From: Lophius americanus
Taxonomy: Eukaryota; Chordata; Actinopteri; Lophiiformes; Lophiidae
Direction of reading: 5' to 3'
DNA: 64,000 nucleotides
Assembly: GCA_037951165.1 (NCBI GenBank)
Contig: JBBDHG010000166.1
Location: 1,683,501-1,747,500 of the forward strand
Positions 23,947 through 33,634 of the stretch are shown in pieces. The stretch's first letter is position 1. Each line of letters begins with the position of its first letter. The notes under the pieces are model-generated. The model had not been told where the DNA came from, made no database searches, and saw only the letters and a program-made list of their open reading frames with translations. The translations under genes were made by a program, and so were the position numbers.

Positions 23947-24880
23947 ATTCAAGGCTGCTCTTCGTGGACTTCAGCTGCGCCTTCAACCCGATCATTCCAA
24001 ACATACTGGTCACAAAGCTTCTGGATTTATGACTGTCACACACCATCTGCTACTGGATCAGAGACTTCCTGTCGGGGCGCTCTCCGAAGAGTTAGAGTCG
24101 GTACACATATCTCCACAGCCCTGGGCCTCAGCTCTGGCTCTCCACAGGGTCGTGTACTGACTCCCCTACTCAACACTCTCTACACCCACACCCACACCGG
24201 CACCCCCACCCCCATCCACACAATGCCATCATTAAGTAGACGATACAACGTTTGTGGGGGCCATCCCTGGGGTGGGGGAGTGAATTACAGAGGCTGTCAG
24301 GGTGGTGTACGGTGAACAACTTGATCCTGGACACCTCCAAGATCAGAGAGCTTGTCACTGACTTCAGGAGGAAGAAATCTCCTCTTCATCCCTTATACTC
24401 CAACAGGGACAGCGTGGAGAGGGTTTCCAGATTCAAGTTTCTGGGCTTGAACATGGATGGTGACCTAACATAGAATATAAATACTACTGTGCTTGTGAAG
24501 AAGTCACAGCAGCGTCTCCTTCTACGGAGGATCTCAAGAAAAAACAACTTGGCGGAGAAACGGCTGGTGTCCTTCTGTCGCCGCTCCATGGAGAGAGTGC
24601 TGAGATACCAAGATCTCCGCAGGGTTCACCGGCTGCTCCTCAGTCTCCTCCAGAGGGTCATTTCCACCACACAGAAAACCAATGGTTGCCCCCTCACCTC
24701 CCTAGAAGACGTCTGCAGAACTCGCTGCCAGAGGAGAGCGCACAGCATCCTGAAGAACCCATTCCATCCGGGACACCACCTGTTTGAGCTACTTCCTTCT
24801 GGAAGATGTTTCAGGGCAATAAAAGCACAAACAGTTTTGTCTGCCATTTAATTTTGTTGCAGTCGTACAGTGACAACAAA
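23947..24880 (+). pseudogene. L2/CR1-like LINE reverse transcriptase, degenerate
   Basis: The reading starts LLFVDFSCAFNPIIPNILV at 23955 (RT motif with catalytic Asp). It passes stops into WIRDFLSGR and a broken SSGSPQG...LTPLLNTLYT (about 24130-24185). The active-site block at 24230-24250 has lost bases, so the expected YADDT is destroyed. The next frame (about 24285-24473) reads WCTVNNLILDTSKIRELV, then SVERVSRFKFLGLNMDGDL. The last (24489-24851) reads KKSQQRLLLRRI and, after an internal deletion, PLTSLEDVCRTRCQRRA, HSILKNPFHP and LFELLPSGRCFRAIKAQT. The 3' tail runs into a TCTG repeat. A truncated, inactive copy. Confidence 0.85.
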
Positions 24881-24932
24881 AGTCTGTCTGTCTGTATGTC
24901 TGTCTGTCTGTCTGTCTATCGATCTATCGATC
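24881..24932 (+). repeat. (TCTG)n / (ATCGATCT) microsatellite at a LINE tail
   Basis: TCTG units followed by ATCGATCT words directly after the LINE 3' end, consistent with a LINE tail that expanded as a microsatellite. Confidence 0.8.
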
Positions 24933-24949
24933 CTGCACCATCATTGTCC

Positions 24950-25345
24950 CTTATGAAGCAGTCAAGGTGAGGTTTGGGGATATGAGATCCGCGTCCTTGC
25001 TGTTGTTTGCAGACGATGTGGTTGTGTTTGCGTCATCAGTCCATGATATTCTTCGTGCCCTGGAGCGGTTTATATCTGAGTATGCGGCAGCGTCATCACT
25101 TTCAAATCTGAGATCATAGTTCTCTGCTGGAAAATTGTGGATTGTTGCCATGACAATTGGACCGTGAGATTCGCAGGCGACTTGGTGTGACATCGGCAGT
25201 AATGTGTGCGTTGCTGCGGTTGCTGTGAATAGCTCTACGTTCCGACACTCACCTGTGGAGCTCTGTGTGATGACCAAAAGAATGAGGTTGGGAATCGTTA
25301 ATCGTTAATAAGCACAAGAAAATGGAATTGGAATGGAACTAGAGG
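24950..25345 (+). pseudogene. Rex3/RTE-like LINE reverse transcriptase fragment
   Basis: The plus strand reads VRFGDMRSASLLFADDVVVF at about 24968-25027, with the catalytic FADD intact. This is followed by FASSVHDILRALERF and, after a small lesion, KSEIIVLCWK. Beyond about 25168 it reads REIRRRLGVTSAVM and then frames resembling ELWVMTERMR. The order is that of the RTE palm and thumb domain. Multiple frameshifts and no ORF: dead. Confidence 0.8.
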
Positions 25346-25639
25346 ATCCTCAGCCATAAAGCTCCACCATGTTTCTACAGGTGCCTAAAATACTGAAAAC
25401 GAAGACTCACTCTAAATAGAACCTTTTGCATTTATAGCAGCCGATCTAAATGACGGTAAGAAATCATGTGCGTTTAAAAAAACTTAAATCCGGCCCTATC
25501 TGGGCCGGATGTAGAAGATAAGATGTTAATAAATTTAGTAGCTAAGATACTTACTTTACTAGATTCTACACACGAGATGTTTATTTTCATATCAGATCTA
25601 CCATTTTCAGCTCCATAAATCCTCAGAAGTTGTGCTCTG
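25346..25639. other. Unique non-coding stretch
   Basis: No gene or repeat recognised. AT-rich. Confidence 0.4.
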
Positions 25640-25745
25640 GAGTCTGGCATCTGTCTTGTGAGACGTGATGTGGAGCCTCCATGGATCGATCAGCAAATAC
25701 TCGACCGGATTAAGATCCGGGGAATAGGGAGACTCCTTGAACTCG
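25640..25745. mobile_element. DNA-element-like fragment
   Basis: GGATCGATCAGCAAATACTC followed by CGACCGGATTAAGATCCGGG resembles the ATGGATCGAT...CTGGATTAAGATCTGG segment of a widespread fish DNA-element family. 40620-40712 may be the end of the same family. Short, so tentative. Confidence 0.35.
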
Positions 25746-25827
25746 AATCATCCCTGAATCGTTTTTGCAGAATGGCAGGTTCCATTACCAAGCTGAAAGA
25801 GGCCACTGCCGTCAGGGAATACCATTT

Positions 25828-25890
25828 CAACAACAACAATAACAAAAGCAATACATTGTTACACCATAGTAGCAATAATAATAATAATAC
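25828..25890 (+). repeat. (CAA)/(AAT) trinucleotide repeats
   Basis: Two short trinucleotide tracts, CAACAACAACAATAACAA and (AATAAT)n, separated by about 30 bp. Not coding. Confidence 0.8.
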
Positions 25891-26210
25891 GTTACAGTTT
25901 TGGGGTCCTCAGGTTTCAGATTCTTATTTGTTTTAGTGAGAAAAGCTCTATGATTGGCATTCAGCTGAACTCCCAACGGGATTTCAGGCAATAAATATGG
26001 AAATGTGGGCGAGATAGCCGGGCTCTCGTCTGGCTCCTTTTTGCCTGCTGCACAGTTTAGTCAAGTATCACTTCAGCATTAACACACTGCTTACGAATGA
26101 ACTGGTGCTTGTGCAACCGGCAACTACTGTTTTTGAATCAACACAATCCCTTAGAGACTGTTTTCAAACACAGATAGTGTGTTTCTTGATTTTGCTTTTG
26201 TTACATTTTT
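25891..26210. other. Unique non-coding stretch
   Basis: No gene recognised. Confidence 0.4.
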
Positions 26211-26211
26211 T

Positions 26212-26495
26212 ATGAGGCAACTGGATGGCTGGTCCAGAAGACTGGGGGTACGAATCCCAGTCAGATAAAGGACGTGGTAGAAATCCAGTTTGGGCCCTTA
26301 AGCGAGGTCCTTCGTGCTACCAGCCTACCCAGCAACATCTAGTGCCGGTCCCAAGAACCGGATAAATGGGAGGGTTGTGTGAGGTAGGGCATCCGACGTA
26401 AAAACCCAACGCCAAAATCAAGATGCGGAATGTTACGATCTGCTGTGGCGACCCCCTAAAAAGATGGGAAAAGAGCCGAAAGAAGAAATCAAAAA
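26212..26495 (+). mobile_element. tRNA-headed SINE with LINE-like 3' tail
   Basis: The head has a degenerate tRNA-like part with a B-box-like GGTACGAATCCC (26248-26259) and a middle segment gggcccttaagcgaggtcctt. The body has GTGCCGGTCCCAAGAACCGG, GGGAGGGTTGTGTGAGGTAG and GGCATCCGACGTAAAAAC. The tail CTGCTGTGGCGACCCCC...agccgaaag is the 3'-terminal motif also seen, diverged, at the end of the LINE fragment at 53762-54113. That tail sharing is the usual basis for SINE mobilisation in trans. Confidence 0.65.
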
Positions 26496-26553
26496 CATTA
26501 TTAGGAGTTATTGACTTCATCAGTCAGAAATATTTTGCTTTTTAGATACACTA
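26496..26553. other. Short spacer
   Basis: A/T-rich spacer between the SINE and the MITE. Confidence 0.5.
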
Positions 26554-26956
26554 GGTGGGTTTACATGGGAAACTTTTCTCCAATCCGAATTTAAGCCTTT
26601 CCAAATTGAAACGTCGGTAGCCTGTTTACATGACCGGCGATCTTTTCCGACCCGGTGTTTACATTCATCGACTCATCTAATTGGAAACAGCTTTCTGACC
26701 TCCTGAGACGATCGACACTCCGGTTCATAAGGTGGCGATAACGCTACAATTAGCTGGGTGGCGCGTTTACATGAAGCGACTGGCAATCGGAAAGACTTTC
26801 CGAAAGGATCCTGACTACCTCCTTGCAAAAGAATGAAATCTCATTAGGAAAGGGACTTTTCTTTCGGAAAGGGTTGTTTACATGCAGTACTTTCTTTCCA
26901 ATTAGGCGTCTTTTTTCCAAATCTATTCGGAATTAGGCTGTCCGTGTAAACCCACC
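26554..26956. mobile_element. MITE with GGTGGGTTTACA terminal inverted repeats
   Basis: Left end GGTGGGTTTACATGGG (from 26554) and right end whose reverse complement is GGTGGGTTTACACGG (to 26956) form inverted repeats. TA lies on both sides (26552-26553 and 26957-26958), consistent with a TA target-site duplication. Internal GTTTACATG words and mirrored TTTCCGA/TCGGAAAG segments recur. 403 bp, no ORF: a non-autonomous Tc1/mariner-type or similar element. A related, less complete copy is at 30015-30662. Confidence 0.7.
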
Positions 26957-26958
26957 TA

Positions 26959-28039
26959 CCGTTTTGAAAGACTTGTGTGGGAAAGGCCACAAAATACCCC
27001 TAATCCCTACACCCTAAGCAGTGACACATCGTCGCGGATAACAAAAAAGAACGGCATTTCTCTTAAAGCGCGTGCAGCAACAACTAGATTCAACGCCGGT
27101 TCAAAATAGAGTTCCCGTTTTCCTAGCTTATGTGGGATACAGCCTCGCGTGGGATGCTGTAATCAGTCTCAGCCTGAGAAACAACCACTGCGTCGGGGAA
27201 AAATGATCAAATTATCAAACCCAAGCTGAAAATGGATATTTATGATGAGAAGATTTGTACAATTGATTTGTACAAACTCTAGGCTACAGCATGAAAGTAA
27301 TAGACTACCATTAACATAACCCAGACATCCGGAGAATGAAAAGGCAACATTTTATCGCTGGTTGAACACATTCTATGTGCAGTTTGCGAGGAAAGAAACA
27401 GACATCTCTGATTTGATTAATTTCTCCACTTTTGTTCTTCTTTTTTGACCTTGCTGCCTTTAAGCCGCCTCGCCGCCATGAATAATGAACCTGGTGTCCG
27501 CTTGGAGATCCTCAACACTTCTTCTTTTTTTTTCTCCACAGTAGGATATCTTACATCTGTTTCCGCTCTGGCATAAACAATGTACCAACAAGATAAGCAA
27601 CGAAGTAATGCATCACAAGCTCGCCGTTCTATCGCACTTGCAGCCGTTCCGAGAGGATAAGACGAGTTTCTTGATATACAGCTGTCTGGATTTCAGCCCG
27701 ACGTAAGGGTTTACTACGGAAAGCGTTAGAATTACTGAACGGAACTAAAATCAGAATTCCAGAAAATTCTTTGACATAGTTCTTGCTGTTTCCAGAAAGT
27801 TTATCGCAATAACCTGGAAGTCATATTCCAGAGATGGTGAAAAACTTATATGATGCTTAAATTTTTTTTGAAAGATCTTGGACCCTTTTATTGAAGATGT
27901 AGAAACTTTACCTTTATCTCTCTACACGGCCACCAGAACCGCACTGGACTATTTTAATTTATATTTCTGAGTGGAGATTGGACTGCTAGTGTCACTTTCT
28001 AAATGTTGGAGACGCTAGAACACTTGAATTTCCCCAATG
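26959..28039. other. Unique non-coding stretch
   Basis: No gene or repeat recognised. T-run at 27520-27534. Confidence 0.45.
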
Positions 28040-28186
28040 GGGATTATGAAAGTTTGTTCTGTTCAAATCCAGATTCAAGATTCAAGAGGTTTATTGTCAT
28101 TTACGGGGTAAAAATAAAACAAAGGAAAGAACGGTTAACACCATTCAATGATGAAACTCTTACTTTGCCTGTCTCACTTCACACAG
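28040..28186 (+). mobile_element. Fish retroposon fragment
   Basis: Contains ATTCAAGATTCAAGAGG and TTTATTGTCATTTACGG. It then has CAATGATGAAACTCTTACTT and TTGCCTGTC, a phrase common in fish retroposon ends. Only this piece is recognisable. Confidence 0.4.
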
Positions 28187-28435
28187 ACAATAATCAAGAT
28201 AGAAATAGAGGTAACAATACAAGATAGAAATAGAGGTAACAATACAAGATAGATAAAAAGTTAACAATACAAGATAGAAATAGAGGTAACAATACAAGAT
28301 AGATAAAAAGTTAACAATACAAGATAGAAATAGAGGTAACAATACAAGATAGATAAAAAGTTAACAATACAATATAGAAATAGATGTAAAAATAAAAGAT
28401 AGAAATAAAGGTAACAATGCAGGGAAGGAAATAAG
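28187..28435 (+). repeat. 50-bp dimeric minisatellite
   Basis: Alternation of two 25-bp units, one with CAAGATAGAAATAGAGGTAA and one with CAAGATAGATAAAAAGTTAA. It makes a 50-bp higher-order unit repeated about three times, then decays toward 28435. It follows directly on the retroposon fragment at 28040. The Y/L/S-rich minus-strand frame here is a repeat artefact. Confidence 0.85.
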
Positions 28436-28507
28436 TCAAAACATTGGTTTCAAAGGAACCTGAGTTATAAAAAAAAAGAAGTAAGGTACTTTTTCTTAAT
28501 AGTATAG

Positions 28508-28562
28508 GAGAATCTTCTATTCTATGTTCTATTCTATTCCATTCTATTCTCTTCTATCAACT
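28508..28562 (+). repeat. (TTCTA)n pentanucleotide repeat
   Basis: About ten imperfect TTCTA/TTCCA units. Confidence 0.75.
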
Positions 28563-28929
28563 GTGGACTCGCTTTAACCTTTGAACTGTCTCCATTTTAA
28601 GCTAATGCTCAGGTAAGGTTGGGAAATCTGAATGACATATTGTGATTTTCGGGTTTTTTTTAGATACGTATTTTATATTGAGTTTTTTTAGTAGGAATAG
28701 GTCGTACTGTTCAAGTATAATTGAAAACTTTAAATACTTTTTTTTTTTTAAAGCGTCAGAAAGTGTCCGTCGTTACTTTGTAATGACATAAATTTATTGT
28801 AGACCTAAGATCAGAAGTGCTGACTAAATTGGTCAATCTCTGACGGAGAGTACAGAGCGTCTTCCATGAGTAAGAAACAATAAACGGCCTGCAGATTACA
28901 GGAAGAAGGATGTATTTGATGGCGTCAGA
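28563..28929. other. Unique non-coding stretch
   Basis: No gene recognised. AT-rich with a T-run near 28738-28750. Confidence 0.45.
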
Positions 28930-29200
28930 GTCTCAATTCCACTCCATTTTCTTCTGGCTCTCCAGGTCAAGCCGTGAGGCCAGTCGGCCCAGAGAGTAAC
29001 TCAATATATCCCTTTTTCTCTACCCAGCAATGCTCTCCAGGTCCTTCTATGAGATCCAGAGTGGTTCCATGACCCGAAAAGATATATACTCCCCCCCAGA
29101 GAGTTCTACCTTGGGCTCTCCGCCCAGTCAGACGTACCTGGAGGTCCCTGCCCTGGAGGCAACCTAATAAGATGCCCAAACAAGCTCTCAGCTCCTTCTA
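28930..29200 (-). mobile_element. Rex3/RTE-like LINE, 3' end fragment, minus strand
   Basis: On the minus strand it reads GGGCATCTTATTAGGTTGCC, then CTCCAGGGCAGGGACCTCC, AGGTACGTCTGACTGGGCGG, a tggaaccactctgg segment, GGACCTGGAGAGCATTGC and a gaagaaaatggagtgg tail. This matches the order of fish Rex3 3' ends and corresponds to the copy at 21690-21955. An internal TATATA insertion and frameshifts make it inactive. Confidence 0.65.
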
Positions 29201-29555
29201 TGTTTCCATATAGTAATAATTTTTTGTTTTGGTTTTTTGACAGAAAAAGAAAAAAGCATCTTTTATTTCTTTGGGGCATCGGTTAACTGAATATCTTTTT
29301 AAATTTACCGGAAATATGCAAATTGTTTGGACTAGCTTTTTTATTTTTATTTTATTTAATAGACTTTAAATTTTTTCTTAATGAAATGTTGTATATCGTG
29401 GGAAATAGTCCATTTTCATTTGATTATCTCTCACTTTGAGTCTTATTAGACTTTTTTTTGGTTGTAACAAATTAATAAAAGTCTGTTTAGTAAATCCTCA
29501 CATACTGTATTATGCCACCCAAAATAAATCCTCATTATAAAGTAGGACTTTCTCA
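29201..29555. other. AT-rich non-coding stretch
   Basis: No gene recognised. T-rich with ATTT-rich tracts at 29340-29370. Confidence 0.45.
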
Positions 29556-29960
29556 ACAGACGTGGTTAATGCCTCCTCCTCTGTGGCCCGTTTCATCTGT
29601 GGTGTCCCCCCAGGGCTCCATTCAGAACTCCATCCTCCTCCTCAGAACTTAAGATGATTCATCTAAATCACAAACATGTTGAAAATAGCATTATTAAATT
29701 ACCGGATTTATTTTTAAATCATATTAAAAATGAGAAATGTCATTTTTGTCGTCTGGCAACAGGAGTTCATCATCGTTATTAAATTTGGGGACCCGTCTTA
29801 GTGTCGATGGTGCCATCAAGTTTAAAAGGACCACAGGTTTAGATCTGATAACAGTTGTCTTATTCTTACTTAAAATGAAGTTGAATCCACGAATGAAGGA
29901 ACAGATGTGATTAAATGTTAATGTAATGGGGTTTTCAGCAGCTTCCACTTAAGGCCAGAT
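29556..29960 (+). pseudogene. L2-like LINE reverse transcriptase fragment (tentative)
   Basis: TGTGGTGTCCCCCCAGGGCTCCATT (29598-29622) reads, with a one-base slip, as CGVPQGSI, the RT motif before the YADD block. Downstream, 29785-29830 reads GTRLSVDGAIKFK, resembling the LGV-LDG-LKFD segment of L2-type LINEs. Stops and deletions separate the two. The phrase TGGTTAATGCC also occurs at 60926 near the L2 3' end. Confidence 0.4.
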
Positions 29961-30014
29961 TCCTCAACTTATAGTTGTTATAAGATGGAAGGAAGTAGCT
30001 GGCTTTAAATATAC
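29961..30014. other. Short spacer
   Basis: Unassigned. Confidence 0.4.
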
Positions 30015-30662
30015 ACTTTTCCCCTTTCGGAATTAAATTGTTCCAAAAGGATATTCCTGTATTGACTGTTTACATGAGCAGCGGTCTAATCGGAAATGTT
30101 GTTTACGTCCTCCTACACATCAATCGGAGGGGCTAATAACGCATATTTACTTCTAAACTGGAGACGCGAGGGAGGAAAGGCGTTGTCGGTACCTCTGAGT
30201 GGTTTTACTCTGACTAACGTCGCAACATTACGACGTTATCAGATGCTAAGTTATTAGTGAGGTCGTGTTCAGGTGAAAAAACTCCCCAGAATTGTTACGC
30301 TAACATCAACAACATCCCAAGTAACGTTTAAAACAGAAAGTCCCTATCAGGCACTTTTATTCTGAAAACCCAAACCCATGTTATTGACGATCTTTGAGTA
30401 ATTCATTCTCCATCCAGGATCGTAGGGGCTGGAGCCTTTTTCCCAGTTCTTTAAGTCTTCAAAGTTTTCCAACAACTCTTAGTTTGTGCACAACATCGGT
30501 CCATCACGGCTCCCGATGGTTTTTTTCTTCGACAAGTTTGTAGAGTTTCTTACTTTCTGACTTAATTTTTAGAGAGTTTGCATTAAAAATAAATTTCTTA
30601 AGCGCAATTTCTTCCTGATTAGGCGTCCTTTCCGAGTCTATGCGGAATTAGGCGTTCCACTC
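30015..30662. mobile_element. Related copy of the GTTTACATG MITE family, degenerate
   Basis: Shares TCGGAATTAAAT, TGTTTACATGAGC and TCTAATCGGAAA near the left. Near the right (30620-30655) it shares a TGATTAGGCGTC segment and CTATGCGGAATTAGGCG, which matches CTATTCGGAATTAGGC at 26923-26938. The outer GGTGGG termini are missing and the middle (30160-30600) is unrelated, so this is a partial or invaded copy. Confidence 0.45.
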
Positions 30663-31084
30663 ATAGCGACCTCGTGCCCCACAGACTCTGTTTATGCTTC
30701 GGCTGTTCTAGTCTGGTCTAGTTCTTGTGTTGCTCTGTTATCTCTTCATCTGTGGGTTTGCATGTGATCCAATAAATCCTATCTATGCCCAGACTCTCCC
30801 CAGCGCTTTCATCCAGCTCACATAGAGGCCTCACTTCTTCTGCGGGAGTCCCGGAAGCGTTTCAGGTCCTATGACCTTCGTAGCTGCTATAGCTACTGGA
30901 AACTGCTTCATCACTTTTATGATGCGGCTACTTATCAAACAATCTTAATAAACATAAATATCTACTTTATTGGATTTATTTAAGAAGCCTGAAAAAAAAA
31001 TTGGGAAACTACGGAGGTGAAACCGCCGACACACCAGAGGCAGTTTTTGAATAGTAAAACACACTTTTAACACTCCAAAAAACA
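30663..31084. other. Unassigned stretch
   Basis: No gene. 30685-30800 carries CT/GTT-rich sequence with an AATAAA word at 30770-30775, reminiscent of an LTR 3' region but not diagnostic. Confidence 0.4.
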
Positions 31085-31570
31085 TATTTTGTACCCACAT
31101 GGATATTAGTGCGAGGAAGAACAGGATTGTTATGGGGAAAGGTCGGTTTTATATTTCTGACATTAGGGGGAGCTTTATCTCCTGGGGCGGCCGTAGCTCA
31201 GTGGGTAGAGTGGGCGAGTCCCGATAGGAAGACTTTAAGGTAGCCGGTTTGAGCCCCATCAAGTCTACAAGTCATTGGGTCCTTGAGCAAGACCCCCGAC
31301 CCGGTGTGCTCACTGCTCTCTCTGGGATGGATCGAATGCAGAGAACAGGAATTTCCTTCGGTAAATAGGAAGTTTCTACAATCTTAAAAAAAAACTTGGG
31401 GTCATTTTGCAACCGTTGTCCAGATTTAGTCCAAATTTGCCGCATCTTTTATGTCTATATCATATTTTACGATAAGAGAGAATTTTTACTCACCAGGAAG
31501 AACTTTCTTACAAAAAACTACTGCTTCTGGGACATTACATCACATTTAATTTGAGGCATTCAATCAGGGG
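31085..31570 (-). repeat. Dispersed repeat family A, copy 3 (interrupted by a SINE)
   Basis: On the minus strand the copy has its left boundary word (the complement of CATTTAATTTGAGG at 31542-31555), a monomer (TGGTGAGTAAAAATTCTC, then GCAAATTTGGACTAAATC) and its right end (AGCTCCCCCTAATGTCAG, AGAAATATAAAACCGACC, CTGTTCTTCCTCGCACTAA). The SINE at 31184-31390 splits it. Confidence 0.75.
31184..31390 (+). mobile_element. tRNA-derived SINE nested in family A copy 3
   Basis: A-box TAGCTCAGTGGGTAGAG (31194-31210) and a B-box-like GGTTTGAGCCCC (31246-31257) give a split RNA polymerase III promoter at the tRNA spacing. The body has the typical fish segment TCCTTGAGCAAGACCCCCGA, then CTCACTGCTCTCTCTGGGATGG and AATGCAGAGAACAGGAATTT, ending in A-rich sequence. 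The family A sequence resumes on the far side. Confidence 0.8.
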
Positions 31571-32309
31571 GAGTCGCTTGTATGTCTCTTGTTGATTGTT
31601 GTCGGGGATGACAGCGTAGTCCCGTTTACTCAGAACATTTCGGGTTGAACTTGCTAACAGTCGGTTCAGATGAAGAAAAGCAGAGATCAAAAAATATAGC
31701 ACAAGGCCAGTTTCTGGCCGATGAAGTGCCAAGACAGATGCAATAATTCCCGCTGGGCTCGGTTCTGTGCTCGCATTGAAGTGACAGGAAGCCCACTCTG
31801 TAAAACACAGCAGTGGACTCTGTTTTCTGCGATAACCCATCTGGGATCTAATTTGTTTCATATGCAGAGGCCCGCTTCTAAAATGAAAATGTGCTTCGAA
31901 CCATTTCTTCTTCTTTTTTTTTTACATTTCCTCAACAACGATGAGTTCACTGAGGGGGTGACGGATAATTGTGTCACGCCCACTGTGACGAATGAAAGGC
32001 TAGTTAGGTAGAAAGAGAGATGCAGTCAGAACCGTTAGCGGGGACGGGAGAATCTGCTGTACTTTTTTTTTTTTTCCGAGGAGGGACTTGTTTTTGTTTA
32101 TCACAAAAACAACAACTTTGTTTTGTTATTCAAGGAAATTATTTAGCTGGGAATGAAAAGCGATGCATAGTGGAACACGTGACTGTTATTAGATCAATTA
32201 TTTATTGTTTTTTATAAAAAATAAATATGATTAGATTCCCTCATGAGGAAGGTATCCATGTTTATATCCCCGAAAGGTCATCAGCGTGGCCGCCGCGGTT
32301 CATTCGTGT
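31571..32309. other. Unique non-coding stretch
   Basis: No gene recognised. Overlapping open frames on both strands at 31535-32011 have no known motif. T-runs at 31912-31922 and 32063-32074. Confidence 0.4.
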
Positions 32310-32975
32310 TTACGCGATAACACAAAAAATTATTAATTGATCACTTTCAAACTTTCACGACCGTATAAATCTTAATGCGAGGAAGAACTGGAGTGAATTT
32401 GGGAAATTACAGTTGTATATTTCTTACACTAGAGGGAGCTGTGTGTCCAAACGTTTTCGCAACATAATTTCTCAAGCACAGGTCCGATTTTGTCCGAATT
32501 TGGTTCCTGTCAATCGACTCATGTTTTACTCGTGCAGTTCATAATTTACTCACAAGGGGGAGTTTCTTCTTTTTTTTCTTCTTTTTTTGACTGAAAAACA
32601 CTGTTTTCGGGTCATAACTCAAAGACCACCTTGTGGATAGTTTACAAACTTTCTAACCTCAAAGACTTTAGTGCGAGGAAGAACTGGACTCATTTCTGGA
32701 GAGATCAGTTGTATGATTCTGACACTAGGGGGAGCTTTATCTCCAAAACTGTAAATTCACAAGCATTCTTCCGATTTTGTCCAAATTTGGTGCCTATGAA
32801 TTTACTTGTGGAGATCTTTTTTGTACAAAGTTTGACTTCAGTAGTTCATATTTTACTCACTAGGGGGAGCTTTTTAGGGGAACCACTGTCTTTTTTCGGA
32901 CATAACTTCCGAACCGTTGGTCCAATTTAGTCCAAACTTGGAAAAGATACCCCTAAATACCCCCTTAACTTTTTC
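32310..32975 (-). repeat. Dispersed repeat family A, copy 4
   Basis: Two right-end words (TTAATGCGAGGAAGAACTGG near 32372 and TTTAGTGCGAGGAAGAACTG near 32669), each followed by an ACACTAG(A/G)GGGAGCT junction, a CCGA(A/T)TTTGTCC segment and ACTCAC(A/T)AGGGGGAG monomer starts. This means two head-to-tail units on the minus strand. It ends near a CTGGACCTTTAA word (32981-32992) that resembles the terminus of the TTAAAGG elements. Confidence 0.75.
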
Positions 32976-33634
32976 CACAACTGGACCTTTAAAGAATCTT
33001 ATCTTATTAGTGACTTCCATGATTAATTAAAGCACCAGTTACAAAATATAAAGGTTCACATTCACGGCTTTAATCATAGAAGTTCATTCAGCGAACACAT
33101 AACCGCTAAAGGAAAACCTGAGGGCTGAGGACAACAGTGGAAGGACACCGAGAGCCAAAGCGCCGATGACGCTTTATTGATCTCAATTGGATTTAAAGGC
33201 CAAAGAGAAGAGGCGGGTTCTGAACCAATAGTTAAAATGTCAACAGGGGGAGCGGACTGACTGCACGGAGGGGGATAAACGGTTCTGCAGCATCGACGGC
33301 GGCTGCTGCCCTGAAACAGCGGCGAGTCACAGATACGGTCGTCTCTTCACGGCATTTCACACAATAAGTAAACAGCGACAAACGACGACCAGGTGTTTGC
33401 GTTCACACATACGGATACGGAGGAGTTTCAGCCGTGTTCATCACGCCTCGGGAAAATGCTTAGTGAGGAATAAGGTTTATTGCGGGGGGGGGGGGGGGGG
33501 AGTCTGAGAACTATAGCATCAGCTATAACTCATTTATCTGATAGTGTGGTTAAAATGCATGGCTTGTTTAAATGACTATTTCTCCAACTCCCATTTGATA
33601 CTGACTTACTACAAAAAATATTAACTCTGCGAAG
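32976..33634. other. Unique non-coding stretch
   Basis: No gene recognised. Parts of 33130-33460 are CpG-containing and non-repetitive. A G homopolymer of 17 bases is at 33484-33500. Confidence 0.45.

Noticed and set aside
31194..31260. Possible tRNA gene (A and B boxes)
   Set aside because: No foldable acceptor stem or anticodon arm, and the sequence continues into a SINE body.
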